A stretch of DNA of 64,000 nucleotides from Phytophthora colocasiae. Taxonomy: Eukaryota > Oomycota > Peronosporomycetes > Peronosporales > Peronosporaceae. The notes beneath the pieces are model-generated. The model was not told the origin of the DNA. It did not search any database and was given only the letters and a program-made list of their open reading frames with translations. This document shows positions 23,150-33,899 of the stretch, in pieces. The stretch's first letter is position 1. Each line of letters opens with the position of its first letter. Location: the NCBI GenBank assembly GCA_018806915.1, contig JAGKQI010000052.1, forward strand, positions 62,001 to 126,000, given 5' to 3'. The translations under genes were made by a program, and so were the position numbers.

Positions 23150-25802
23150 TTAGGCATGCTGAAGAGCTTCAATGACCTTGTTCTTAAAGTGTGTACCCTG
23201 GTCGCTAACCCAGGAGCGACAGACACCAAATGCAGCGAACCACTCCAGCAGACAATTGTACGTCGTTTCTGCATCCGCCGCCACACAGGAGAACAGCCAC
23301 ACAAACTTCGATGCATCGTCCTTAATCACCAGCACATACGTCTCACCTGTGAGACTTTTCCCCATGAACAAGTAATCCCAGTGGATTAATTCGTTCGGTT
23401 GTTCGGCGTGCATTGCTTCTCCCAATAGCCGCGGTTGTGGGGGTCCACCTTGCGTACTGGCACAATGGAGGCATCTCCCCACGAAAAACTCAATATCCTT
23501 CTCCATATCCGTCCAGACAAACTCTGCTCCAATCTTAGCTAGTGTAGTAGATACTCCGCGATGTCCAGAGATGCCAAAATGCCCCACTACACATACTCGC
23601 ATCTGTAATTCCACAGCTTCATCGGGGATCCAGATTCTCCCTTCTGTATCTTTCCACAACTCACTGCCAATCGATCGAGCCATACCACTTGGTGGGTCGG
23701 AGGCGTCCTGAGCGGCAACGATCTCCATAGTTGTCGGCCAGACAAAAGTACCATCGAGTTGTGGCGACAGTGGCAGATTCACTTGTCGTATAGCGCACAC
23801 CGTCTTAAAAGATGAGCCCCACCTTGACAGTAGGTCAGCCCACACGTTTTCCTCGCCCGAGATGTCGTGGATGTCGTACTTGTACGCCATCAACAGCATA
23901 GCCCAGCGATGCAGTTTGTCAGCTGTATACCTCGGCACAGCTTTCGAAACACTGTGAGGATCGAAAATGTACCGCAAGTTGCGGTGATCTGTATACAAAG
24001 CGAAACCATCGTGCCTGTGCAACAAGTAATCGGCCCGACGACACGTCTCAACAATAGCATACGCCTCCTTTTCCACAATTGCCCACCGCTTTGCTGAGCC
24101 CGAGAAAGTTCCACTCAACATGAGTAATGGCTCGTGATCCTGCTCGCTGAGTGGCCTATCTGCAGTATCTGGTGAAATCTGGGTAATAACTGCACCCCAA
24201 TGGTGGTCACTAGCATCCGTATACACGGACAGACGCTTTGCCGGATCTGGATGAGCTAGTTGTAGCGTATTCTTCAATGCTTCCTTGCATTGCTCCAAAC
24301 ATTCCAGCTCTGTGTCTCCCCATCCAGCATCGGCGAGCAGCACCTTCCTAACTTGGTTCTTCTTTCGGCTTCCAGCCTGCTCGTACACCTTTTCCATAAA
24401 TTTTGTGAGAGGACCCACCAGCTTATTGAAAGCTGGTATAAAAGTACGCATCCAGTTCAGCGCACAGACAAATTGCTGTAATTCTTGACCAGTAGTAGGA
24501 GGTGGAAGGTTTGCCAGTGCCGTCACTCTCGCTGGATCATGGCGAACACCATCACCTGACACAATACGGCCACACCAAAGTGCCTCGCGCATGTAAAAGG
24601 AACACTTCTTAGGGTTTAACTTGAGCCCCTTCTCCTTGCAAATGGTCAACACCCGCTTCAGCAAACGCAACAACCCTTCATCGGTGTCGTTGTAGCCGAG
24701 GAGGTCATCAATCCAAATGAGCAGTCCTTTGTTGAATACTTCGGAAAACATCTCTTGTACTGTTGATTGCACGTAAGCTACACTGTTGGTGCCTCCCATA
24801 AGCACCCTAGTCGGCGTGATCACCCCCTCCTCTGTTAGAATGGAGTAAATCTCTTGACACCAAATGGCCATGGCGAACTGCCAAAAGCCTTTGAAAAAGT
24901 CCAACGAAAAATATTTGGATGATCCTCGGAGTCTATCAAACACGACCTCCAAAATAGGCATAGGCCAGACAAACTGCTCAACGCACCCGTTCGGACCTCG
25001 TACATCCACTGTCATCCTGTGTGCGTTAACTTCCGGCTTGTTCACCACGTGTGGAGCCGAGCACCACCGACTCTTTGGGTTGCGATAGCAAAGTCCAGCG
25101 GCAATGAGTGCATCGATGTGTGTCTTGAGAAATTCACGATGCGCTTGAGAGTATCTCCGAGCTCTACACCGTACTGGTACAGCACCAGGTTTGAGGGTTA
25201 CTTCCATAGGAGGCATATCCACCGGTGGATCTCGACCAATAAACAAACGAAACACGTCAATAAGCTGCATCAAGATGCTCCGTAGTTCCTCCACAAATTC
25301 AGGTGTTGCTCCTAGACAACGTGCTTCTTCGACTTTCTCGAGCAAAATACCTCTAATCTGCTCACGCTCAGTATCCATGTCTTCAGTGAAAATAGGAAAA
25401 CAAGCCTGGTCTTCATTCTCCAATAAAGCATGTTCTTCTTCGGATGGCTCCATGTTCTCCACGTCACCAGAGTATGCTAAAACACTAGCTAAGCCGCTCG
25501 AAATATCATCATCCACGTCGCTCATATCCCACACTGGTTGTATCTGCTGAGCCGCAGCTAGAAGTTTATCCGAGCTATACCCCAGTTTCACCATGATCAA
25601 TCGAGATAGCAATAAATCCCCAACACCCGGAGGAAGACGTTGTTCTGTCACCCAACAGACTACATTTTTCAACACGAGTGGACCTCCCGGTGTTGTAAAA
25701 CCGCAGATCCAACTTGATCTTACTCTTTACAGCCACCGGTTTTTCTCCAATACCAGTCACCCCGACTTTTCCGGTAGTTTTGCTGGGCAATCCATTTTCC
25801 AC
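23150..25802 (-). pseudogene. Gypsy pol, right-hand copy
   Basis: RT, RNase H and the first part of integrase correspond to the left-hand copy, including WIDD and the same internal TAA (23150-23152). The frame is broken near 25700 by one extra base in an A run (GTAAAACC against GTAAACC). An in-frame 3-base deletion near 23535 removes one Lys (LAKIGAEF against LAKKIGAEF). The segment 25575-25802 holds the piece between protease and RT in its own frame. Confidence 0.85.
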
Positions 25803-27482
25803 TCATTTTCAGCTTCTTCAGCAACTTTGTTGTTACTACAGAGACCTCCGCTGCACTGTCAGGTGTAATCGACGTCTTAATCGTATTCATTACGACACAC
25901 GGTATCGCCGGCGAAGGTACAGTATCTCCCTTGTTCGTTTCTGCAGTTGTTGCTAATACGGGCTTCAATACTTTCCTGCCAGTGCTTTTTTCATAAAGCT
26001 CTTTCGCTTCAGCAGGTCCCGCGATATCCGGACATTGAAACACTCCATGGGTTCGATCTCCACATTTGAAACAAGTACGGTCACTCCTTGTATTCTTTCC
26101 TTCAGTCTCCACTTTGTCTTTGCGTTGTGGCACCAATTTTCCTGACGGCTGTCCATTGGTACTGCGCGGTTTTCCGCCAGTTTGTTGTGAACCCTGTTTT
26201 TGCTGGTGTTTCCCTGAAATTGCTTGATCTCGGTCTGCTTTCGACCCGGTTTTTCCTTGCTGCCCATTCCAAATGTGCGCTTCAAACCTCATAAAATCCT
26301 CCAGCTCCGCACGAACCCATTTCAAGAACGATTGAATATTAGACTTGGTCCCTTTATGGATTTGCCGTTCGAGCTGGTCTCTTACCGCAGCCTTGAATGC
26401 AGGAGGTCTCAACGCGTCCACCAGGTAGCCTATCACCTTCTTAGATTCGATGTGCACCACGTCCTCCATATTCAATTTGTCCACGATCTCGTAGAAGTCC
26501 GCCATCAGGCGCGACAGACGTGACTCAGCGTCTTGCAGATCCACATCCATACAGAGTTTCTTCACTTCTCGATCAAGTGTTTTATAAGCTGTATTGTCTG
26601 GCATCCGCGCGGATAGGAAGTAGTCTCGCCACTCAGCTTCTGTGACATCCTTCTCTTGCTTGAAAAGCTCGAATTCACAAATCCGAACTAAAGTGCCTTG
26701 TTCGATACAAGAACTTAACGGCATCACAAAAACTTTTGCTTGTGTCCCTTGATTAAGCGCCTTGATGCGCCTGGAGTAGATGGCATAACTATCCATGAAG
26801 TCACGTTTCTCCTTCTTGAGCTACCGCGATATATAGGAGGAACGGGCAAGTTTGTTCCCGCTGCCACAGTGACAGCTGGTGTTCCCGGTGGTCGTTGGTC
26901 CCCCGTCGGCTCAACACCTTGAGCGAAGGCACCCCATCGGGCCTGCAAGTGAGGTTGCACTGCCTCTGCCAGGCTCTCAAGGCGCTGGCCCTGCAGTCCG
27001 ACTGCTTCCTGCGCAGCTCGCAGCAATCGGTATTGTTCCTCTATATACTTGCGATGTTCTTCCATTTGCCGCTGCATCTCCAGCTGTTGCTCTGACAATG
27101 CCGACTGTCGGTCATGCTGAGCCTGTAGATACTCTGACGTTTGAGCGGCCAGATGGTCCTGTTGGCGTTTTACCTGCCCAAGCTGCTCCGCGGTCCGCTG
27201 TTGAACTGCTGCTGAGTGCTGAGCCAGTGCTTCGACTTGGCGACTTGTGTCTCCACCTTGTACCAACGTTCTCGTAGTGGTTTCTTCCAATCGTATATCA
27301 TGTGGTAACGGGGGGTACACCGGAGTTAACGGGGGGTACACAGCAATTGGCATCTCATGCCCTAAATGAGTCCCCGTAGCCTCCATCACCTCGTCGGCTT
27401 CTTCCATACTGGGTGCGACGTCCCAGCTAAAGAATTCTTTGTTCGTTCGTCGCCTTCGTAGTAAATGTAGAAGTGAGTTCAT
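25720..27482 (-). pseudogene. Gypsy gag-protease, right-hand copy
   Basis: Almost the same sequence as the left-hand gag. The ORF opens inside LTR 3 and breaks near 26815, where CTTCTTTG of the other copy is CTTCTTG. The second part (25720-26796, 358 codons) runs through the gag core, CCHC knuckle and protease segment (TPDSAAEVSVV) without a break. One residue differs from the left copy at VVMNTIKT against VVMDTIKT. Neither copy has an unbroken gag, but their breaks are at different sites. Confidence 0.85.
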
Positions 27483-27651
27483 TCATCGTTAGCTAGAGCT
27501 AACTACAATATGCATTGTCTTCACGATCAGTCGTCCGTTGCATCACCGCTGCGTTCGAGGTTTCAAAACGACTTGATGAGAAGTCTCTGAGTACAGCAGT
27601 TGCTGGGCAGAATCCCAACAACGTGCTGTACTTGTAGCAACCGCTACAACA
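27440..27651 (-). repeat. Gypsy tandem LTR 3 (terminal 5' LTR)
   Basis: This is the outer 5' LTR in element orientation and borders the target copy AGCAG at 27652-27656. The gag ATG of the right-hand body (27482-27480) lies inside it. I could not identify a tRNA-type primer-binding site at its inner edge, where the sequence is AAGAATTCTTTAGC. Confidence 0.9.
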
Positions 27652-27972
27652 AGCAGGAAGTTCCTCGAGAAGTAAAAACAGAGCCAAAATGAGGGACTTC
27701 AGGTTGGTAAGCCCTTCGAACGACGGCAACTTGACCATGGGATGAACAACCCGAAATGGACATAAGTCAAGGACGACATATCGTCGAAGAGATTGTCCGG
27801 TAAGGTCACCATTGGGCTGGAAAATTTGCTCTCGATATGCCTAGGATCAAAAGATAGTAAGAAAAAATGAATGTTTCCTTCTAAAAACATCGTAAAAACG
27901 CACAGGAACTCAAGCTTGGTGAATTCATTCGCCCAGTCTGGGAATGTCTGCGTGTGCGTGTACTCCAGCGAC
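27652..27972 (-). pseudogene. LRR membrane protein, middle segment (two exons)
   Basis: This part of the host gene is trapped between the piggyBac and the Gypsy tandem. Exon 27972-27904 encodes SLEYTHTQTFPDWANEFTKL. A 63-nt intron (27903-27841, GTGCGT...CCTAG) follows, then an exon from 27840 with KFSSPMVTLPDNLF, SSLTYVHFG and LPSFEGLTNLKSLILA. These are leucine-rich repeats of about 23-24 residues. Near 27735 the frame changes by one base in a C run (ATCCCATGG). The acceptor at 27973-27974 pairs with the donor at 36359 across the piggyBac insertion. Phases agree at both introns, which supports the model. Confidence 0.82.
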
Positions 27973-28296
27973 CTGATACAGTAAAGAAAATGTTAACCCT
28001 TCTGCGGTGCAGGGGCGCATTATGCGCTCTTTGGGTATGTTTTTCATTTAGGTACGAAAACAGACTGCTTGAAGGGCGCATAAAGGCCCTTTAGAAAAAA
28101 CGTACTTTTAAAGAACTTCCAGAATTTCTACTAATAACTGCACTTTGTTTTCTTACGGCTAGGTATTTTATAACCATGACCTTTTTTTTCGATGCGCAGC
28201 ATATCTTCCTGTGTGGCGTCTCTCTGCCGTCCATTTGAGATCCCCGAATAGAAAGGTAAGATATTTACATAGATATATTATCAACATATTGGACTA

Positions 28297-28520
28297 ATGC
28301 GAACTACGTTCTCAGACGCAGAAGACAAGCTACTAGTGCAGATTGCTGCCCAATTCGAAGACGAAGGCCTGCGGGTTACATGGGCATATGTAGCCCGGCA
28401 GATGCATGGGACGCGGACGTTCTAAGGGAGCTCCGGCTTCGGATGGAAAGCTCAAAGAGAACCTACGGCAAGGTAGTAAGGGCCTTCCCGCGATGCTTCT
28501 TCGGGAGAACAACACACACG
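28297..28520 (+). pseudogene. SANT/Myb-like domain fragment inside piggyBac 1
   Basis: A 42-codon ORF starts at ATG 28297 (MRTTFSDAEDKLLVQIAAQF, then VTWAYVARQM). It stops at 28423, and the same domain carries on in another frame with LRLRMESSKRTYGK and RAFPRCFF. Together they read as a SANT/Myb-like DNA-binding domain of a kind common in oomycetes. It lies on the opposite strand to the transposase, near the left end. It may be a captured host fragment or an old accessory gene. Confidence 0.6.
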
Positions 28521-28628
28521 TCGGCGCTCCCGTCGTGTAGCCCCTTCCCGGTCGTTACTGCAGGTGGCCCAAGCGACTCTTTCACGAAAGGCAGCTACAG
28601 CTGCCACAAGCATCGTTGCCACAGCGAC

Positions 28629-29895
28629 TGCCGCCGTCCAAGGTCAGTAAGAATGGTGTGATTCGGTGCTACGTACTTGACGTTGTTCGTGTATGTGCTA
28701 TAGGTGACGAGCTACGAGAAGCAGTGGCAGAGCGTGGTGGCGGCGCAGTACAGCAGTAAACAGTGGTGCAGCGCAAGACACCGGTGCAGCCGTTGACACC
28801 AACGTCCAAGGTGCGTGATGAATGTGTACTGGACGACGGTGCACTAGTTGCTAATGTTGTGTGCATGCGTAAGGTGCAGGTGGTGAGCATCGAGCAGCAG
28901 GCGGACTACATCTCATCGATGCTGTGCAAGGTGTGTGAGGTCTTTATGGAGGTGGTGCTTCTGATGGCTGATGCTGCTATGTGTTTTGTAGGACTTGGAC
29001 ATCGGGACGATGCTGCACAGCGTACGCTGGTACCGTCGGTAGAGGTGAGAAAGAACTGGCATGGACTGTGTGGGTGCTGTGGTTGTTGACGTTATTTGCG
29101 TACTGTGTATGTAGCTCACGAGCATCGTGTAGGAGTTGTTGTTAGTGACGCCGCTGGCCGAGGTGGGGGAAGCCGTGTTGTGAGATGGACACAAGATGCT
29201 GACGTTGTGCTATGAAATATGCAGTTTCCAAGCGCCGTGGATCAGCAGCAGTGGATGATGAGGGTGGAGTTACTGGCCCAGGTGAGCGGAATTATATTGT
29301 AGAGGTGTTCTGTGTTAGTGACATCGTTATGCTTGCTGTGTAGTTACCAAACGTCGCGTGTGCGTGAGTTCTGCTAGTGGTGTACGTACGTCGAGACGTA
29401 GGCGTGCAGCTGCTGAACGTCCGATTGGTGGACAATCTGCTCGTGGTCGTGCACTTCGAAGTGCTAGTAATGAACTTGCTTCGGGTGCTTTGGCTGGCAC
29501 AAGTGACGGTCGTGCTTCGGGCCATTGGACGCTGCTGGTGATGACTTTGTTTCGAGTGGCCGTTGGCAGCGATGAACTTGCTCGTGGTGGACGTGCGCTT
29601 CGAGGTGAACGTGCGCTTCGAGGTGAACGTCCAGCTGGTGATGAACTTGCTTCGAGTGGTAATGCTGGCACAAGTGGTGGACGAGTTTCGGACAGTGAAC
29701 GTCCAGCTGGTGATGATCTTGCTTCGAGTGGTATTGCACTAGTGGTGGACGAGCTTTGGACAGCGATCGTGCTACTGGTGATGAACTTGCTTCGAGGGTA
29801 ATGCTGGCACAAGTGGTGGACGAGTTTCGACAGTGAACGTCCAGCTGGTGATGAACTTGCTTGAGTGGTATTGCTGGCACTAGTGGTAGACGGCT
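28629..29895. repeat. Left arm of a long inverted repeat
   Basis: The sequence is the reverse complement, at roughly 90 percent identity or better where I compared it, of about 33900-35380. Shared landmarks include GTCCAAGGT...AGTAAGAATGG at the outer edge and the ERPIGGQSARGRAL-coding stretch. The arms differ in length because the 66-72 bp coding repeats vary in copy number. The left arm has many small indels and does not maintain a long frame. Confidence 0.8.
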
Positions 29896-30720
29896 GGTCA
29901 CAGCCCTCACGTATTAAATTCATCCAGTGATTCTGACGTATCCGGTAAGAATGTACATTCCCTTGTATCACTGTCGTTTACGGCTGATTGAGTTTCATTG
30001 CAGATCAAGCGCCTGCTCCATTACCCCATAGCGATGCTGTGGTTGCAGTCGGACTTATTTTTAGGACATCACTCGCGGGGACGTGAGGCAGAAGGCTGGG
30101 AAGACACAGGATAATGCCGGTGAAGTTCTTTCTGGGGAGTTGTTCGCCCTAATTCGGGCGATGAGTCCTGTTACCAATAGGATATTTTTCTGATGTTGGG
30201 GCAGGTGTTGGCAACATCATCGCTCATAGCGATAGCAACATCAGCCCGGGCATGCGTTGGCATAGAAGTTCGAGTGATCTTTTGTCAACCTTGCAGAGCG
30301 TTGCCTCCATCGGTTTGTTGGAAGATTCCCCGCACCTTGGCAAAGTGATGATCAAGAAAACAGACGTGCGGGATGTTTCATTTTCAAGCAACCCTGCTAC
30401 ACGTGATGCTACATTAGTATTCGCGAATATTTTTTATTTGAAGAAGACGCGAAGCTGGTGGTGGCCGAGAGCTCGCAACTTTATCAAAGGCTCGCTTACT
30501 GGCGGCTACATCTCGATTCTGCCCAAGACATCGAAAGTCGTGCACAGAGCCGTTTTGTCTTCGCTGAGTCTAGCAGATGAAATCCTTGTGAGATGTAGCT
30601 GAAGGCTGATCGAGTTCCTGTGTATCTGTACAACAGCAATACAAAGTAGTATCACAGCCTTCCCAACAATAACTACTGTCAATTTGCACCAAACACATCG
30701 TACATTTAAGTGGAATTCAG

Positions 30721-31095
30721 GTAAACACATGCACTAGAAGCATACTAAACTCAAGTTACATACAGGTAAACACATGCGCTAAAAGCATACTAAACTCAAG
30801 TTACATACAGGTAAACACATGCACTAGAAGCATACTAAATTCAAGTTACATACAGGTAAACACATGCACTAGAAGCATACTAAACTCAAGTTACACACAG
30901 GTAAACACATGCGCTAAAAGCATACTAAACTCAAGTTACATACAGGTAAACACATGCACTAGAAGCATACTAAATTCAAGTTACATACAGGTAAACACAT
31001 GCACTAGAAGCATACTAAACTCAAGTTACATACAGGTAAACACATGCACTAGAAGCATACTAAATTCAAGTTACATACAGGTAAACACATGCACT
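30721..31095. repeat. 45-bp tandem repeat, eight copies
   Basis: The unit begins GTAAACACATGCACTAGAAG and ends TACATACAG. Full copies start at 30721, 30766, 30811, 30856, 30901, 30946, 30991 and 31036, and a partial copy starts at 31081. Variation is slight (GCGCTAAAAGC in copies 2 and 5, AAATTC against AAACTC). The unit is a multiple of three and the array is open in one plus-strand frame, but no start codon feeds it. It lies 3' of the piggyBac 1 transposase. Confidence 0.95.
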
Positions 31096-31212
31096 CAAAC
31101 AAACAACTTCCACCTATATTTGAATTTGGCGTACTACAGGTGGCCTCGACTCGTTGTCACCTGCTGCTGCTTTCAGCATGGCAAGCTTTGAGTGTCGCCT
31201 GACGTTGCCCTG

Positions 31213-33693
31213 TCAGTAAACAAATTTTGCCAAGATAGAACTGATGGAATTTTTCTTAACATGTTGCAGTAGTGTTTGGGCACATCCACGGCTTGACAGG
31301 TACGTCGTGCAGTTCTCGGCACAAGCATACGTCATGGGAATAGCAGTAGGTCGTAACCTCGGTTGGGTATCTGCCTCCCACCTGCATACCATGCAGCGTC
31401 GACGTTTCCTCTGCCTTTTGTCATAAATTTGCCTTGACGAAACTGACGTACACACCATCGTCGCACCTCTAACACGGTCAACGCTTGGTCGTGCCGGCGG
31501 CATGTTTACTGCTTCAATTTCGTCTCTGTAGCACATGCGCCAGTGTAAAGCATGCGCCCTTCACTTGGAGCGTTTTTCCACTGTCCATTCAGCAACCCCA
31601 CAAGCTCCATCATAAACTTTCGATGAGGGTCTCGGATGGGCGGGGTGTCCGTTTTGACGAGACGTTGAGTGAGGTATGCGTTGGATCGCGCGACATCGAT
31701 TAGTGCTAATGCCAGCTTTTTGTGCCAACGTCTATAGGAGTGTCCGTCAGAAATAGAGAAGCGTCCTCTAATTTGATCAAGTCTATCAACCCCTTGCATA
31801 TTGGCGTTGTAGTGGGCAATACACACTGGCGACGTAAATTCCTTTCGTTCTTTGCCAATCACTCGAGCCACACTTGTAATGGCTGTCGAATCTGCATTGG
31901 AAATCATGTTGACTACATTGCCATCACACCAGGATGCCGCTAGCATACTGTGATCCCGAGCCACAGCCTGTCGGTAGTCTCCACGAGTGCAATCATCTTT
32001 GGGCAGTATTGAATGCGCAGGAAAGTGTTTGCTATTCGCACGAATTGTACCTCTCCCATAGAGACCTTAAGCCGCAGTTCCTGCAGCAGCTGCACTGATG
32101 TATAGTAGTTGTCCATGTTCACAATTCGGTTCGTCCCAAAGAGAGGTCGTGTAACTTCAAGCACATGCCTGCCGGATTTTCGATACAGCTTCGAACTCCT
32201 CTCTCAAACTCTGGGCTTCCTCCAGCCCAACAACACCGTCTAAACGGTCCAAAATGTCACTTCGATTACAGTGAAGCTTGTAGTTCAGAGCTATCCACGT
32301 AGTAGAACAGCACACCATATAAAGTCGGAACTGATACATTCCCCGTTGCTTGGTGGGGTTGTACACGATCATGTGTCGGCCTTGGCGAGTTCTGCAGGCG
32401 ACACTAGCCTCGTCCAAAGCAACATTGCGTCCGACATTAACGTACTGCCCCCCGGTGATCTTTAGTAGATTCAGAAGCGGCCTAATCCTTGCCGCAGCAT
32501 CTTTCTCAAGAGTGGTTGGCGAAGCATTGAAGCTCAGGCAACGCCGAAGGAGCTTGAATCGATACAGTGACATGATAGAATCTAGAGCGGTTGTAGATCC
32601 TCCAAACACTAAGTCTTCGGCTTGTTGACCCCAATAGTTTGCGTACTCCCCCTTATCATTCACAGCCATGAAGAACAAAATTCCGAGGAAAGTCATCAAC
32701 TCGTCCAGCGTGAACGGGTTGCCGATGCGAATATCCTTTAAAGTAGCGTAGTGATTCGTCTCGTGTAATGTCTGGCGCCAGAAAATAGTGGTATGTACGC
32801 GAAAAAGCTTGAGCAGGCAGAGTGCTCGAAAAGGTGCTTGTAATTGTGGCGGATGTGGGTCTTGGTTGTACCGTCGGCATGCGCATACAGGTAGGAGGGA
32901 GATTCAACGTCTTCTCCGGGGACAAATCGTATGTTTCTAATCGCCTCCACCTCTGATAGACTCGTGGAAGAACGCTGCCAGGATCGAACGCTTCAATGGG
33001 GTCTTCCACTAGGTCGGAGGCTTCAGAGTCGATGTCAAGCTCCTCACCAGGATCAGGCTCCACGAGAACACGCCAGTTAGGAGTTTTCAACTGCGTAAGT
33101 GCAACGTAATTTTGATACCACGCCATGTGCGACGCCAGCGTTGATGATCTCCAGTTATTTTGAAATTGACTATCCAGCCATCGGATTTGAAAGAGAGTAG
33201 CGTTCTTCCTTCTTCACAGAACGGTAAATGCGGCTGACAATGGTAGGATGTACCAATCGGTCTGTATGCCTTAGCCTTCATCCACGTTTCATTGTCAGGT
33301 GAACGCGACCAGTTTGTCAATGTAGACATCTTGGAGTAGGATAGGCGTGGATCGTGGTGTTGTTTTGGCCTCATTGGGTGATCGAGATGTTGGGGTGTTC
33401 GCACGTGATGAAGATGGCGCAAGATTCATCGTGTCTGGACTACTGGCACCTCCGCTAATCACAGATACTCCGTCACTATCACCTTCATCGGCCACTGATA
33501 TAACGTCGTTGTCGCCAGTGTAACGGGTAGTACCGACACTAAAACTACCGCCACAAGATGCTCGAACATTGAGACACCGTGAGTTATCAATTTCACCAAC
33601 CGTGATGTTATTGCCAGCGCTTGCAATCGTTGCACTGCTTGAAACACACCCATACATTTCGCCCGTCCAGTATTTGTCTTTGGTTCGTTGCAA
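31213..33693 (-). pseudogene. piggyBac 1 transposase, frameshifted
   Basis: This is a DDE_Tnp_1_7-type transposase in pieces: 32738-33126, 32157-32699, 31940-32164, 31506-31964 and 31213-31536. The three catalytic aspartates can be placed: VALDEASVACR (about 32410), NMDNYYTSVQLL (about 32110) and MQGVDRLDQIR (about 31790). A Cys-rich C-terminal domain follows (RRCMVCRW, YACAENC, SRGCAQ), as in the piggyBac cysteine-rich domain. At least three frame changes separate the pieces; introns explain some junctions in the sister elements but not all here. I consider it non-functional as written. Confidence 0.82.
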
Positions 33694-33899
33694 GCAGCTA
33701 AGCCATCAGGCACATCTCTTGCATGCCGTCCACCATGTATAGTTCGTCCTCCTCTTGCAGTGCCTCCTCTAGCCGTACGCCCTCCTCTTGATGTGCGCTC
33801 ATGTGCAGTAGTACGCCCACCACCAGACACACGCCCATATCTAGCCGTACGCCCATGTTTAGCTGTACGTTGTTCTGCCAGTGCCACACGCACGACGAA

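Larger units (their letters stand above)
16495..27651 (-). mobile_element. Tandem Gypsy chromovirus, three LTRs and two bodies
   Basis: The structure is LTR (16495-16706), body (16707-21969), LTR (21970-22181), body (22182-27439), LTR (27440-27651). The LTRs are 212 bp each and identical as far as I could compare them. Only the outer ends carry a target duplication, AGCAG at 16490-16494 and 27652-27656, so this is one insertion unit, not two. The bodies differ by about three substitutions and roughly eight short indels, most in homopolymer runs. The order on the minus strand is gag, protease, RT, RNase H, integrase, chromodomain. Unequal recombination between LTRs, or integration of a concatemer, would give this form. 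Confidence 0.95.

Noticed and set aside
29358..29801. 147-codon plus-strand ORF in piggyBac 1
   Set aside because: It belongs to the inverted copy of the transposase-gene repeat region and loses frame; treated as part of the inverted repeat arm.
30721..31095. Regular 45-bp repeats considered as a CRISPR array
   Set aside because: The units are contiguous, with no unique spacers, and the genome is eukaryotic. It is a tandem satellite.
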